Positions 34,234 to 45,774 are shown, counted from the stretch's first letter. The stretch is 64,000 bases of DNA from DASRFA01 sp035651755 (GCA_035651755.1 DASRFA010000060.1:468407-532406), one strand, 5' to 3'. Numbers and translations: made by a program. The notes: generated from the letters alone by a model not told the origin.

Positions 34234-34836
34234 GTGCGCGTCATCGGCCTCGTCGGCGGGATCGGCTCCGGGAAGAGCACGGTCGCCGGCCTGCTGGCGG
34301 GCCTCGGGGGCGCCGTCATCGATGCCGACGCGATCGGGCATGGGGTCTATCGGGCCGGGACGCCGGGCTTCGAGGCCGTCGTGGCGGCCTTCGGCCCGGA
34401 GATCGTGGGCGCGGACGGCGAGATCGACCGTCGCCGCCTGGGCGCGATCGTCTTCGGCGACGAGGCGCGGCTCCGCGAGCTGAACGGGATCGCCCATCCC
34501 CTGATCCGCGCCGAGATCGCGCGCCGGATCGCGGCCCTCCGCGCCGAAGGCCGTTCGCCGGCCGTCGTCGTCGAGGCGGCGATCCTGCTCGAGGCCGGCT
34601 GGCGCGACCTCGTCGACGAGGTCTGGGTCGTGTCGACCGGAAAGGAGCGGGTCATCGCGCGCATCGAGGAGCAGCGCGGGCTCTCGGCTCCGGACATCGA
34701 GGCCCGGATGGCGCGGCAGATGGCGGATGCGACCCGGCGCGCCGCCGCCGACCTCGTGATCGAGAACGACGGCTCCCTCGCCGAGCTCGAGCAGCGCGTC
34801 TCCGAGGCGTGGCGTCGTCGCGTGGCGCGGGCATGA
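34234..34836 (+). CDS. coaE: Dephospho-CoA kinase
   Basis: A 200-residue kinase for the last step of coenzyme A synthesis. P-loop GLVGGIGSGKSTVAG is at the N-terminus, then IDADAIGH, HPLIRAEI and VVEAAILLEAG, all standard in CoaE. The GTG at 34234 places the P-loop directly at the N-terminus as in other CoaE proteins; an upstream TTG at 34198 would add 12 residues. Divergent from iscS, followed by ftsH after 124 bases. Confidence 0.94.
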   Translation: MRVIGLVGGIGSGKSTVAGLLAGLGGAVIDADAIGHGVYRAGTPGFEAVVAAFGPEIVGADGEIDRRRLGAIVFGDEARLRELNGIAHPLIRAEIARRIAALRAEGRSPAVVVEAAILLEAGWRDLVDEVWVVSTGKERVIARIEEQRGLSAPDIEARMARQMADATRRAAADLVIENDGSLAELEQRVSEAWRRRVARA

Positions 34837-34845
34837 CGGGCTCCG

Positions 34846-34873
34846 TTGACACGCCGGGCCGCGGCCTTAACCT
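34846..34873 (+). promoter_or_regulatory. Sigma70-like promoter upstream of ftsH
   Basis: TTGACA (34846-34851), 16-base spacer and TAACCT (34868-34873). The -35 is a perfect consensus and the -10 is partial. It lies just after the coaE stop and 88 bases before the ftsH ATG. Stands out in very GC-rich surroundings. Confidence 0.5.
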
Positions 34874-34960
34874 GGCCGGAAGGCCGCGCGACCGAGTCCG
34901 TCGCGCGCCCGGCGGTCATGCCGATCGGGCGGGCCGCTCGGCACGAGCCCCCGACACCCC

Positions 34961-36892
34961 ATGAAGAGGATCCAATTCTCGCTTTGGTATCTCCCGGCGG
35001 CGCTTCTCCTGGTGCTGCTCGCGCAGAGCATCATCGCGACGCGCACGGTGAGCGTCAATTACAGCACGCTGCTCAAGCTCGCCGAGGAGAACAAGATCGA
35101 GCGCGCTCTCGTGAGCGACAACGAGATCCGCTTCCAGCTCCGCCCGGGAACCCCGATCACGGGCGACCTCGCGAGCCAGGTGCAGAAGTCGAGCAACGTG
35201 ATGAGCGGGCTCTCGCCCGACCAGAACATCACGTTCGTCACGACGCGCATCTCGGGCCTTGATCCCTCGAACCTCGTCAAGCTCCTGACGGATCACGGCG
35301 TCAAGCTGTCGGGCGAGCTCGGCGACAACTTCTGGCGCACCCTGCTCCTCGGCTGGCTCCTCCCCTTCGGCCTGATCATGGTCATGTGGACCGTGATCGC
35401 ACGACGCATGGGTCCGGGCGGCGCGGCGGGGGCGCTCTCGCTCGGGCGCAACAAGGCGAAGATCTACGGCGAGAACGACGTCAAGGTGCGCTTCTCGGAC
35501 GTCGCCGGCATCGACGAGGCGAAGGCCGAGCTCGAGTCGGTCGTCGCGTTCCTGAAGAACCCGGCGTACTTCCAGCGCCTCGGCGGCCGCATCCCGAAGG
35601 GCGTGCTGCTCGTCGGACCGCCGGGAACGGGGAAGACCCTCCTCGCGCGCGCGATCGCGGGCGAGGCCGGGGTGCCGTTCTTCTCGATCAGCGGATCCGA
35701 GTTCATCGAGATGTTCGTGGGCCTGGGCGCGGCCCGCGTCCGCGACCTCTTCGAGCAGGCGAAGTCGAAGGCGCCCTGCATCGTCTTCATCGACGAGCTC
35801 GACGCCGTCGGGAAGTCGCGTGCGGGCGCCGGCCTGCAGCTCGGCCGGCACGACGAGCAGGAGCAGACGCTGAACCAGCTTCTCGTCGAGATGGACGGCT
35901 TCGACTCGTCGAAGGGCGTGGTCCTGCTCGCCGCAACGAACCGCCCCGAGGTGCTCGACCCGGCGCTGCTGCGCGCGGGTCGCTTCGACCGGCGGATCAT
36001 CGTCGAGCTTCCCGATCGGGCCGGACGCTCGAAGATCCTCCTGGTCCACATGCGGGGAGTGAAGACCGTCCCCGGGGTCGACGTCGAGGAGGTCGCGGCG
36101 CGCACGCCCGGCTTCTCGGGCGCCGATCTCGCGAACCTCGTGAACGAGGCGGCGCTCCTCGCGGCGCAGGAGGGCGCCGAGGCGGTCGCGACCCGACACT
36201 TCCTGCTGGCCGCCGATCGCCTCATGACCGGCCTCGAGCGCCGGAGCCGGGTCCTCCGTCCGCAGGACCGGACGCTCGTCGCGCACCACGAGTCGGGCCA
36301 CGCGCTCGTCGCGTCGCTCCTGCCGAACTCCGACACGGTCACCAAGGTCACGATCATCCCGCGCTCGATCGGAGCGCTCGGCTTCACGATGCAGCTCCCG
36401 GCCGAGGACCGCGTCATGATGCGGCGGGCCGAGCTCATGGACCGCCTCGCGATCATGCTCGGCGGACGGGTCGCGGAGGAGATCTCCTTCGGCGACATCA
36501 GCACGGGCGCCCAGGACGATCTCGAGCGCGCCTCGCAGCTCGCGCGCCAGATGGTGTGCGTGTTCGGGATGAGCGACCGCCTCGGTCCGCTCAGCTTCGG
36601 GAGGCGCGAGGCGCTCTTCCTCGGCGACGGCGTGCTCGGCCGGCCGCAGACGGCGAGCGAGGCGACGGCCGAGGCGATCGACGCCGAGGTCGCTCGCATC
36701 GTGCACGAAGCGTACTCGACCGCGCGCCAGCTCCTGGGCGATCGGCGGAAGGGCCTCGCGGGCCTCGCCGCGACGCTCGAAGCCGCGGAGACGCTCGAGG
36801 GCGACCCGCTGCGCGCCGCGCTCGAGGCCGCCAAGGTCCGCGACGCCGACCGCGGCGACGGCGCCGGTCGGAAGCAGCCGCTCGTCGCGTAG
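34961..36892 (+). CDS. ftsH: ATP-dependent membrane zinc protease FtsH
   Basis: A 643-residue AAA+ metalloprotease that degrades misfolded membrane and regulatory proteins. It has two membrane helices (about 8-25 and 127-147). The AAA domain has Walker A GPPGTGKT, Walker [13 protein letters not shown] and second region of homology [20 protein letters not shown]. The protease site is HHESGHALV (HExxH; Ser replaces the common Ala) with the third ligand in [12 protein letters not shown]. It is acidic at the N-terminus of the periplasmic loop. ATG at 34961. It is followed 3 bases later by a hairpin-A element acting as a likely terminator. Confidence 0.94.
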   Translation: MKRIQFSLWYLPAALLLVLLAQSIIATRTVSVNYSTLLKLAEENKIERALVSDNEIRFQLRPGTPITGDLASQVQKSSNVMSGLSPDQNITFVTTRISGLDPSNLVKLLTDHGVKLSGELGDNFWRTLLLGWLLPFGLIMVMWTVIARRMGPGGAAGALSLGRNKAKIYGENDVKVRFSDVAGIDEAKAELESVVAFLKNPAYFQRLGGRIPKGVLLVGPPGTGKTLLARAIAGEAGVPFFSISGSEFIEMFVGLGAARVRDLFEQAKSKAPCIVFIDELDAVGKSRAGAGLQLGRHDEQEQTLNQLLVEMDGFDSSKGVVLLAATNRPEVLDPALLRAGRFDRRIIVELPDRAGRSKILLVHMRGVKTVPGVDVEEVAARTPGFSGADLANLVNEAALLAAQEGAEAVATRHFLLAADRLMTGLERRSRVLRPQDRTLVAHHESGHALVASLLPNSDTVTKVTIIPRSIGALGFTMQLPAEDRVMMRRAELMDRLAIMLGGRVAEEISFGDISTGAQDDLERASQLARQMVCVFGMSDRLGPLSFGRREALFLGDGVLGRPQTASEATAEAIDAEVARIVHEAYSTARQLLGDRRKGLAGLAATLEAAETLEGDPLRAALEAAKVRDADRGDGAGRKQPLVA

Positions 36893-36894
36893 GC

Positions 36895-36912
36895 GAGGGG
36901 CGCGAGCCCCTC
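36895..36912. terminator. Isolated hairpin A between convergent genes
   Basis: An 18-base hairpin with 7-bp stem GAGGGGC/GCCCCTC and loop GCGA, 3 bases after the ftsH stop and 6 bases before the end of the nudix gene. It is identical to the reverse complement of hairpin A at 54227-54244. It lacks a T-run, so it may work as a bidirectional 3'-end stabiliser more than an intrinsic terminator. Confidence 0.6.
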
Positions 36913-36918
36913 GTCGTG

Positions 36919-37473
36919 CTAGCCGCCTGGCGGCGCGCTGCCGATCGCGGGCACGAGCGCGTCGATGACGAGCGCCCGGAATGCGCCCCACGGCGCCCAC
37001 CCGCCGCCGCACGCGCGCAGGCGGCGTGCTGCCGCATCGAGCTCGGCGCGATCTGCCTCGCGCCAGCCGACGATGCCCTCGCTCGGGTCGTTGGGGCGGA
37101 GCATGCCGCCGCGCTCCTCGAGGATGAAGAGATACGTCGCGAACACGCGTCTCCCTTGCGGTGCCCGGTACGTGATCGTGGCGACGAAGCGGCTGATCTC
37201 GACGTCGAGGCTCGTCTCCTCGTCGGTCTCGCGCAGCAGAGCGTGCTCGATCGCCTCGCCGCGCTTGATGCCGCCCGTCGGCAGGCGGAACGTCTCCTTC
37301 GGGTAGTTCTGCTTCGTCTGGAGAAGGAAGAGACCGTTCCGGCGGCGGATCGCCATGGCGACCTCGGCCGCCCGACCGCGATTCAGCGGGCCGAAATCGA
37401 CCGTCGGCAGCGTGTGGAAGAGGTTGCGCGGGCGCCCGTAGCGCCGCGCGAGGCTCGCGATCTCCGCCTCCAC
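36919..37473 (-). CDS. Nudix hydrolase
   Basis: A 184-residue protein. The Nudix box is GGIKRGEAIEHALLRETDEE: the G-x5-E-x7-RE-x2-EE spacing is kept while the later Gly is replaced by Ser. The preceding strands (AMAIRRRNGLFLLQTKQNYP, TFRLPTGG) fit the fold. Nudix enzymes cleave nucleoside diphosphate-linked compounds; no feature here defines the substrate. GTG start 16 bases after the DHH gene stop, suggesting co-expression of two phosphodiester or diphosphate hydrolases. Confidence 0.82.
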   Translation of the reverse strand: MEAEIASLARRYGRPRNLFHTLPTVDFGPLNRGRAAEVAMAIRRRNGLFLLQTKQNYPKETFRLPTGGIKRGEAIEHALLRETDEETSLDVEISRFVATITYRAPQGRRVFATYLFILEERGGMLRPNDPSEGIVGWREADRAELDAAARRLRACGGGWAPWGAFRALVIDALVPAIGSAPPGG

Positions 37474-37489
37474 GGGTGCGCGGTCCCGA

Positions 37490-38464
37490 TCAGCTCTCGT
37501 CGCGGCGCGCGAGAGCCGGCAGGACGGCTTCCGCGACGCGCTCGCAGAGCGCGCGCGAGAGGCCGGGAATCGTCGCGCCCGCGGCCGCGGGGTGCCCGCC
37601 GCCCCCCAGGCGCTCCGCGAGGGCCGAGAGATCGAAGTCGTGATCGGGCGACCGCCGGAAGGAGAGCGCGCCGCTTCGGACGTCGAACAGCGCGAACACC
37701 GTCCGCGGGCTCGAGCGCCCCCACTCGTCGGCGATCTCGCCCGCGTAACCGTCGCAGAGCGCGGCCGTGAGGGTCACGTCGCCGACTGGCGTGTCGACGC
37801 GCGTCGTCTCGGCGAGACGGCGGTTGCGCGCCAGCTCCTCGGAGACGCGCGCGCGCGCCGCCGCCATCGCGGGCGTGTCGGCTCCCGATGCGTCTAGCGC
37901 GAGGAACGAGCGGTACGCCTCGGTCGCCGGCATCGCGCGCAGCACGAGGCCGAGCTCGCGCGAGCCCGCGATGCGATGCAGCCAGCGGTCGTTGTCGTCC
38001 GCCATCGCGACGACGGGACCGAACTCCGCGAAGCGCGCCGGCGCGCCGCGCCCGCCGGCGCGAACGGACTCCGCCGCGCGCTCCGTCAGGGTGTCGTACA
38101 CGAGCTTCGACGCTGCGTAGTCGTCGCGCACGACGCGCGTCGCGAACGGAAGGTCGTACGCGCCGGCGCGCAGGCGCTCGATCGCGGTCTTGTGGTGGTC
38201 GATCCAGTGGAGCACGACGCCGCGCTGCGCGAGGTCGCGGAGGTGGCGATCGACCTCGGGCGACGTCCACGAGATGTCGGTGATCCAGACCTCGTCGCGC
38301 GGCTCCGCCTCGAGCGTGCGCAGCACCTCGTTCACCTCCTGGTTGGAGGCGAACCGCACCCGCACGTCGCGGCCGTCGTAGAAGCGCGCGACCGCCGCCG
38401 CGGACGCGACGCCGTCCAGGCAGTGCGGCCCGTGGCTCACGACGTGGATGACCGCGTCCGACAT
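37490..38464 (-). CDS. DHH-family phosphoesterase
   Basis: A 324-residue protein. It has an N-terminal HCLDGVASA (metal Asp), the DHH motif in WIDHHKTAI, an ADDNDRW Asp cluster, and the C-terminal DHHA1 motif GGGGHPAAAGATI. The family includes RecJ, oligoribonuclease NrnA and cyclic-dinucleotide phosphodiesterases. Length and lack of extra domains are closest to NrnA-like or short DHH proteins. ATG at 38464; a GTG immediately before it is also possible. It heads a two-gene unit with the nudix gene. Confidence 0.85.
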   Translation of the reverse strand: MSDAVIHVVSHGPHCLDGVASAAAVARFYDGRDVRVRFASNQEVNEVLRTLEAEPRDEVWITDISWTSPEVDRHLRDLAQRGVVLHWIDHHKTAIERLRAGAYDLPFATRVVRDDYAASKLVYDTLTERAAESVRAGGRGAPARFAEFGPVVAMADDNDRWLHRIAGSRELGLVLRAMPATEAYRSFLALDASGADTPAMAAARARVSEELARNRRLAETTRVDTPVGDVTLTAALCDGYAGEIADEWGRSSPRTVFALFDVRSGALSFRRSPDHDFDLSALAERLGGGGHPAAAGATIPGLSRALCERVAEAVLPALARRDES

Positions 38465-38509
38465 CACGCCAGGTATAGGCGACGATGCGGCTTCCGGCGA
38501 GCCGGCGCG

Positions 38510-39028
38510 TCAGGCGGGCTGGGCGCGGCGCTGCAGGCGGAGCGCGTAGGAGAACGCCCAGATGCCGACCGCGAGGCCGGCTGCGTCGGCGAGGATCTGG
38601 ACGCGGATCCAGAGGTCCACCTGCGAGAGGCCGCTCATCACGGGTCGCGCGAGGCTTTCGAGGGTCACCACCACGAGGGCGCCGGCGGCGAGCGCGACGT
38701 TCACCGCGCTGCGGGCGGCGTCGCGGAAGAGGCGGACGGCGGCGATCGCGGTGCATGCCGTCAAGAACAGGTGCGCGAGCGGATCGCCGGCGCGCCACGA
38801 GTCGCCGCCCGACGGGACGCCGCCGCTCAGGAAGAGCACCCAGTAACCAACGGTCGCGACCGCGACCATGAACAGCGCGCGCCCGAGCCACGTCGCCTCG
38901 GCGACGAGGTCGCTCGCGAGGTGCGCCGAGGGGCGGCGCTCGTGGCGCGACACGCGCGCCTTCGGCCGCGCGGCGCGATCGCGGAGGTAGACCAGCTTCC
39001 TCGGCGACTGTTCGTGATCTGCTGCCAT
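38510..39028 (-). CDS. Four-helix membrane protein of unknown function
   Basis: A 172-residue protein with a basic soluble N-terminus (about 50 residues) and about four hydrophobic helices (GRALFMVAVATVGYWVLFLS, PLAHLFLTACTAIAAVRLF, AVNVALAAGALVVVTLESLA, ILADAAGLAVGIWAFSYAL). No recognised motif. The ATG at 39028 has GGGAAG immediately upstream; a longer frame to 39214 looks non-native. Divergent from the PEP-utilising-type gene with about 200 bases between starts; convergent arrangement with nothing known. Confidence 0.6.
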   Translation of the reverse strand: MAADHEQSPRKLVYLRDRAARPKARVSRHERRPSAHLASDLVAEATWLGRALFMVAVATVGYWVLFLSGGVPSGGDSWRAGDPLAHLFLTACTAIAAVRLFRDAARSAVNVALAAGALVVVTLESLARPVMSGLSQVDLWIRVQILADAAGLAVGIWAFSYALRLQRRAQPA

Positions 39029-39227
39029 CTTCCCGCTGCGCTCGGGCGGGCACGCCGCGAGCTCACGATGCAGATGATCGCGCGCGACGGCGCTGCGCCG
39101 CAACCGCCTCGATGTTACTCGGCTGCCCGAGCGCTGACAAGCGCAGGTCGTTCGCGGCCGCGCTCGCTGCGCCGACCCGGACGGTCTTTTCACGCCGCGG
39201 AGCGCGCGTGTCACCGCATGCGCGCCG

Positions 39228-40937
39228 TTGGCGACCGAACGGCGACCGCGCTACGGGTGCGACGTGCAGAGCGACGTCGTCTGGAGCCGGCGGCTCGCCG
39301 ACGAGCTGTGGTCCGGCGTCGTCACGCCGCTGACCTTCACGCTGCTCGCCGACGTGATGGCCGAGCACATGGCCCGACGGCGGCTCGCTCGCGCCGGCCT
39401 GGACGCGCCCTCGCGCCTTCCGGTGTTCCGCCTCGAATACGGGCACGTGTACGTGAATGCGTCACTCGTCGCCGAGGTGATGCAGGAGCTCCCGGCGCTG
39501 GTCGTGAGCGAGGGCCTGCTGCGGCTGCTCCCCGATCGCCTGCGAGCCGAGGTTCGGCGGAATGCCCGCTCGACCTTGTCCCCGCACGTGCTCTCCACGG
39601 TCGTGCATCTCGCGCTGCGCGAGCGCGGCTGGATGCCGTGGTCGCGCGCGGCCGTGTTCCGGGAGGAGGCGGCGCGGGTCGCGCGCGAGCTCGAGAAGCC
39701 GGTCGACGCGTCCGCGCTGCCGCCGGCGGACCTCGCGGCCCGCATCGCGGCGCTGCAGGCGCGGCTCGGGGGGTACCTCGACGTCGTGAGCTGGGCGATG
39801 ATCTACGCCTACGTCTTCTTCCACCTCACGGCCGAGATGGTCGCGCGGTGGGGCGACGGCGAGGCCGACATCTCGCAGCTGGTCGCCGGCGCCGACGGCA
39901 TCCGCACGTTCGAGATCCACGCCGAGCTGCGCGCCTGCGCGCGGCTGGCCGAGCGCGACCCCGCGCTTCGGCACGCGCTCCTCGCCGGCGATCCGGAGCG
40001 CGTCGCCGAAGCGTGCCTCGCCGGCGATCTGGGCGAGCTCGGCGCCCGGGTGCGCGCGCTGCTCCAGCGGCACGGCCATCGGCTGCTCGCGCGCGACCTC
40101 TCGTCGCCGACCTGGCGCGAGCGCCCGGCCGCGGTCGTCGAGAGCCTTCGCCGCCTCGTGATCGCCGGCGACGGCGCGGCCGAGCGATCGACGGAGACCG
40201 GTCCGGCGGTGGATCGGGTGCTGCGGCGGATCGGGTCGGGCCTCGCCGGGACGGCGCGGCGCGAGGCGTTCCGGCTCTCCCTCGGCTGGTGCCGCGAGTA
40301 CTACGCGGTGCGCGAGAACATGCGCTACCACGCCGATCTCTTCCTCGCGGCGCTGCGCGGCCTCGTGCTGGCCGCGGGCCGTCGCCTGTCGGCCGCGGGG
40401 ACTTTGGCGTCGCACGAGGACGTGTTCTATTTGACGGCCGGCGAGCTTCTGACCGCCCTCGATCCCGGGTCGGCTGCCCCGTCCGCCCGGGCGCTGCGCG
40501 AGGCGGCCGCGACACGCCGCGCCGAGTACGACGGCTTCCGCCGGACGCCTCCGCCCGATGTCCTCGTCGGTGATCGACCGGAGCCGGAGACCGCTTCGGA
40601 AGGCGACCGGCTGCGATCGCTCCGCGGCGTCGGCGTCTCGCCGGGACGAGCGGCGGGCGACGCGCGCGTCATCCGGCGGGTCGAGGACCTCGAGTCGCTG
40701 CGGCGCGGCGAGGTGATCGTCGCCGCCTCCACGGACCCGAGCTGGACGTCGTTCCTTTCGCTGGGCGGGGCGCTGGTGCTCGAGGCGGGCGGGATGCTGT
40801 CGCACGGAGCGATCGTCGCTCGCGAGCTCGGAATTCCGGCGGTCGCCGACGTGAGCCGCGCGACCGCGATCCTGCAGACGGGCGACCGCCTGACGGTCGA
40901 CGGCGGATCCGGACAGGTGGCGGTCGCGGCCGGGTGA
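39228..40937 (+). CDS. PEP-utilising-enzyme-like protein lacking ATP-grasp domain
   Basis: A 569-residue protein. The N-terminus (VVWSRRLADELWSGVVTPLT) matches the linker that follows the ATP-grasp domain in PEP synthase and rifampin phosphotransferase relatives. The C-terminal 85 residues form the swivelling phosphohistidine domain: GVSPGRAAGDARVI, then LEAGGMLSHGAIVARELGIP with the catalytic His. No ATP-grasp domain is present upstream. It may receive phosphate from a separately encoded ATP-binding partner. TTG at 39228 is used; a GTG at 39264 is equally compatible with the alignment. Confidence 0.72.
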   Translation: MATERRPRYGCDVQSDVVWSRRLADELWSGVVTPLTFTLLADVMAEHMARRRLARAGLDAPSRLPVFRLEYGHVYVNASLVAEVMQELPALVVSEGLLRLLPDRLRAEVRRNARSTLSPHVLSTVVHLALRERGWMPWSRAAVFREEAARVARELEKPVDASALPPADLAARIAALQARLGGYLDVVSWAMIYAYVFFHLTAEMVARWGDGEADISQLVAGADGIRTFEIHAELRACARLAERDPALRHALLAGDPERVAEACLAGDLGELGARVRALLQRHGHRLLARDLSSPTWRERPAAVVESLRRLVIAGDGAAERSTETGPAVDRVLRRIGSGLAGTARREAFRLSLGWCREYYAVRENMRYHADLFLAALRGLVLAAGRRLSAAGTLASHEDVFYLTAGELLTALDPGSAAPSARALREAAATRRAEYDGFRRTPPPDVLVGDRPEPETASEGDRLRSLRGVGVSPGRAAGDARVIRRVEDLESLRRGEVIVAASTDPSWTSFLSLGGALVLEAGGMLSHGAIVARELGIPAVADVSRATAILQTGDRLTVDGGSGQVAVAAG

Positions 40938-40967
40938 GCGGCCGGTGAAAGCGCGGCGCTCGGTCTT

Positions 40968-41704
40968 CTAGCGCTCCGCCCGGACTCCAGAGAACTGGAC
41001 CAGCTCTTCGACGCTCGCCGCCTGGTCGGCCCCCGGAATGCGCGTGTCGCGCCGCACGAGGCCGACGCCGCGCACGTACCACTCGCGGATCTCCTGCTTG
41101 GCCTCGCGATCGCCGGCCGCGGGACCGAGCCGGAGGGTCTCGACGCTCGCCACCCGGAGGGCGTCGGGGAAATCCCCTGCGGCCACCTTGACGGGGAAGA
41201 CGCCGTCGACCTGGCTCTCGCGCGCGATCTGCGTGACCTGCGAGCCGTTGGCGTCGCTCGTCTCGATGCGCCCTTCCGACCGCCACTGGTAGCCGGCGAC
41301 GAGCTTGTCGGCGGGTGGCAGGCCCGGAAGCTCCGCCTTGACGGTCGCGTTCGCCTGCGCGCCCCCGGCGGCGCTCGCGGCGCCGCCGACGATCGAGGTC
41401 TGAACCGCGCCGCCGGCGCACCGCACCGTCGTCGTCGCGCGGCCGGCGGCCGTCTCGGGCTGACCGACCGCGTGCACGCGCTGCTCCAGGGTCGCGGTCG
41501 TCACCCGGCCTTCGTCGGCGACCGACGCGACCGACACCGACCGCTCCATGACGACGCCGGCGCGCTGCTGCGCCTCCTGGAACACCCAGCTCGCACCGCG
41601 CGGCACGGGGAAGAACGGGTTGCACGCCGGCGGAGCATTGGTGCACGCCGCGAGGGCACCCGCGACCGCCGCGATCGCGGCGATCGTGACGAAGCCGCCC
41701 CGCA

Positions 41705-41705
<1 letters not shown>
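40968..41705 (-). CDS. Exported lipoprotein of unknown function
   Basis: A 245-residue protein with signal GFVTIAAIAAVAGALAAC (lipobox LAAC) and an extracytoplasmic beta-rich domain: ACNPFFPVPRGASWVFQ, ELPGLPPADKLVAGYQW, and a C-terminal EWYVRGVGLVRRDTR. The pattern of strands ending in W-Y-V-R-G-V-G-L-V resembles exported proteins of the YbbD/DUF-type lipoprotein class that are not characterised. ATG shares one base with the methylmalonyl-CoA mutase stop (TGATG), so translation may be coupled. No enzymatic motif. Confidence 0.68.
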
Positions 41706-43294
<1,589 letters not shown>

Positions 43295-43319
43295 GATGCG
43301 AGGGGCTGCGGCGGACTGG

Positions 43320-44084
43320 TCAGTACGCGACCGGCGCGCCGGCGCTTGCACCGGCCGGCCGCGGCTCGTCCCCTTCGCGCTCGCGCAGCGCCTTCACCTG
43401 GATCTCGGGGTTGATCTGCTTCTGGTTGATCTTGGCGATCGCGTCCTGGCTCAGCTGCTGCAAGCGCTCGTCGGAGCTCGTCGAGCTGATGCGCTGGAGG
43501 TCGGAGACGGTCTCGCGATCGCCGATCTCGCCGAGCGCGAAGATCGCGGTGCCGAGCGTCTGCTTGTCGGTATCGCGTGACAGGTAGTCCGCGATCGGGC
43601 GGGCGGCGCGGTTGTCCCCGATCTTGCCGAGGGCGACGAGGACGCGCTGTTTGAGCCACGGCTCGCTGTCGCGCAGGTACAGGGTCTGGATGAGAACCGG
43701 CGTCGCATCGCTCGCGCGCAGCGTGCCGAGCGCGTCGATCGCCTTCAGCTTGACGCGCGGATCCGGGTCCGCGGTCGCCTCCACGAGGTGCTGCACCGCC
43801 GACTTCTCCTGCGACGTCGCGAGGCTCTTGACGGCCTCGAGCCGCTGCACCGGGTCGTCGCCCCGGAGCTGCTTCCCCCACTCCTCCACCTCGGCGGTGC
43901 CTCCGCGCGGATTCGATTCGGAGCGGCGGCCGAACGGCGACGTCGGGCTGCGCGGCGCGCCCGGGGCGGCGTTCGGACCCGCGCCGGCGCTCGGCCCCCC
44001 GTACTGAGCGAGCGCGACGCCGGCCGATGCGACCAGCGAAGAGAGGGCGACGGCTGCGATCGTGAGACGCATTGCAGTTCTCAT
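43320..44084 (-). CDS. Exported HEAT-repeat protein
   Basis: A 254-residue secreted protein: a signal peptide ([20 protein letters not shown]), a Gly/Pro/Ser-rich spacer, then about five HEAT/PBS-lyase-type helical repeats, e.g. [20 protein letters not shown] and [24 protein letters not shown] repeats form a curved surface for protein binding; this one is likely periplasmic. The ATG at 44084 and another four codons downstream are both possible starts. It ends 25 bases before the mutase ATG. Confidence 0.82.
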   Translation of the reverse strand: MRTAMRLTIAAVALSSLVASAGVALAQYGGPSAGAGPNAAPGAPRSPTSPFGRRSESNPRGGTAEVEEWGKQLRGDDPVQRLEAVKSLATSQEKSAVQHLVEATADPDPRVKLKAIDALGTLRASDATPVLIQTLYLRDSEPWLKQRVLVALGKIGDNRAARPIADYLSRDTDKQTLGTAIFALGEIGDRETVSDLQRISSTSSDERLQQLSQDAIAKINQKQINPEIQVKALREREGDEPRPAGASAGAPVAY

Positions 44085-44201
44085 GACTCCTCGACTAACG
44101 ACAGAAACCGGCTGGACGCGCAAGATCGCCGCGGCATCCGAGCGGCCCGGCCGTGGGCGCGCAGTCGCTCGCAGCGGCCTCGCGAGCGCGTTGCCGCGGG
44201 C

Positions 44202-44237
44202 AAAAAAGAAGGGCGCCCGCCATCGCGAGCGCCCTTC
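44202..44237 (-). terminator. Intrinsic terminator after the exported protein gene
   Basis: Read on the minus strand, a 9-bp stem GAAGGGCGC/GCGCCCTTC with a 12-base loop is followed directly by six T residues. It lies 44 bases after the stop of the gene ending at 44281 and before the HEAT-repeat gene. Clear intrinsic terminator shape, rare in this window. Confidence 0.85.
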
Positions 44238-44280
44238 CATCGCGAGCGGAATCTTCCGCCCGCTCGTCGTCAAGATCCGG

Positions 44281-45255
44281 TCAGATCGTGCAGCCCGAGA
44301 TGAGCGGGTCGCACAGGTCGACCTTCACGCGCGAGCTCGCGCCGAAGGTGCCGACCGCCTGACCGATGATGCCGAACAGGTAGTTCGAGTCGTCGAGCCC
44401 CGGCGTCGGAACGAGCGACAGGACGCCCGAGCTCGCCACCGTGACGAAGTCCGGGATGAGCGCGGTGGTCCCGCCGACGATCGGGCGGAACACGGGGCAG
44501 CCGACCTGGACGTCGGGCAGCGAGGTGTTGACCTCGAGGTTGTCGTAGAAGCTCGCGAAGAAACGCGAGTTGCTCGAGCTCGGCGTCACGATCGTCGAGG
44601 TCTCGACGAGGTGGGTCAGAACGACGAGGCTCGCGTCCACGGACTCGGGGTTCAGGCCCTGGAGGACGAAGCGGTCGACGTCGCTGCCGTCGGGCAGCCG
44701 GACGGCGGTGCCGGCGTCATTGAGGAACAGGCCGAACGCGTCGTTGCCGAACGAGTAGCCGGCTTCGGTGTCCGCCATCGTGAACGTGCCGACGATCGCG
44801 CTCTCCTTCAGGAAGGAGCCCGTGCGGTTGAACGGATGGCAGTCTTGGTCGGTCTCGTACGCGGTGACCGTCACGATGCCCTTCTCACCGTCGAGGTTGA
44901 CGGTCGGGCCGAGCGGCTCGTTGTCCGGGCCGACGCTGGTGATGTTGCGGGGATCCACGACGATGGTGTCGTTCAGCGTCAAGCAGATCGACACGTCCGC
45001 GAGCTCACGGCAGTTCGTGCCCCAGAAGATCCAGTGGGTGCTGACCTGAGCCGCATCGAACGAGACCGCGTCCGGGTTGCTCACCAGGAGGAAGCTCGAC
45101 TTGTTGTCGGACGCGTCGAACGGCATCACGAGCTCGGTCGCCGGCTGGGTCAGCGACGACTGATCGTCGAACAGAATCGCATGGGCGGTGCTGGTCAGGC
45201 CCAGGAAGAGGCCGGCTGCAACCAGCGTCGAAAGAATTCTCCCCTCTCGTTTCAC
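44281..45255 (-). CDS. Exported protein of unknown function
   Basis: A 324-residue secreted protein. The GTG at 45255 is fixed by AAGGAG 8 bases upstream and gives a clean signal peptide (ILSTLVAAGLFLGLTSTAHA). The mature part is rich in Ser, Thr, Asn, Asp and Phe, unlike the Ala/Arg-rich neighbours, with scattered strands (MPFDASDNKSSFLLVSNPDA) suggesting a beta-sandwich surface or secreted protein. It has several Cys (NCRELADVSICL, QDCHPF, VGCPVF, VDLCDPLISGC) that could form disulfides. No family recognised. Its own terminator lies just downstream. Confidence 0.75.
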   Translation of the reverse strand: MKREGRILSTLVAAGLFLGLTSTAHAILFDDQSSLTQPATELVMPFDASDNKSSFLLVSNPDAVSFDAAQVSTHWIFWGTNCRELADVSICLTLNDTIVVDPRNITSVGPDNEPLGPTVNLDGEKGIVTVTAYETDQDCHPFNRTGSFLKESAIVGTFTMADTEAGYSFGNDAFGLFLNDAGTAVRLPDGSDVDRFVLQGLNPESVDASLVVLTHLVETSTIVTPSSSNSRFFASFYDNLEVNTSLPDVQVGCPVFRPIVGGTTALIPDFVTVASSGVLSLVPTPGLDDSNYLFGIIGQAVGTFGASSRVKVDLCDPLISGCTI

Positions 45256-45774
45256 GCTCACAACTCCTTTCTTTCCGCCGGCTCGATCACTCGATCGCGG
45301 AAACGCCACCACAAGTCGCTCCAGAAGACAGCCTCGACCACGCATCTCGGACGTCGCCGAGAAAAGCCTCACTGCTTCTTTACCCTCTGACCCCGGGCAT
45401 CGACCCCTGAGCGGCGTCCCGCGGCGAGAACCGCCGCGAAACACGAGCCGAACCAGAGCCCCCCTCAAGACCTCCGTCCGATAGCAAGATTGAAGCGGCA
45501 TGACAACCGCTGCAGATCTCTTCGACCGCCGTCCGCTACGTGTCTCCTCTTCTCTGCCAAGAGACCGCCTCGCGGACGCGAAAGCCTGGATTTCCCGCGG
45601 TCTTTCCCGTCCGCGCCACCCTGAGTGACGAGCGGGCGAGCGGGTTTCTTACATGCCGGCGCGCCCTTCGCCAGGAAGAGCGTCGTCGGGCTCGCACGCG
45701 GACCGCGCTCGAGGCCGGCGGGCCGACGGGCCCGCCGTGTCGCCCGGACCACAACTCGCGGTGGCCGCTCGCGG
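45256..45774. other. Gene-free interval
   Basis: About 520 bases between the exported-protein gene and the sigma54 activator, both on the minus strand. A perfect 7-bp hairpin (CGCGGCG/CGCCGCG, 45420-45438) and a GC hairpin near 45717-45736 are visible. I found no RNA gene, no clear sigma70 or sigma54 promoter at proper spacing, and no convincing coding frame. A promoter for the exported protein probably lies at about 45300-45500. Confidence 0.4.

Noticed and set aside
36895..36912. Classic intrinsic terminator after ftsH
   Set aside because: Strong hairpin but no T-run on either strand, so I list it as hairpin A of the repeat family with only possible terminator function.
45476..45505. Sigma54 promoter before the exported protein (GCGGCA and AGCAA on opposite sides)
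   Set aside because: The spacing between the elements is two bases too long for RpoN.
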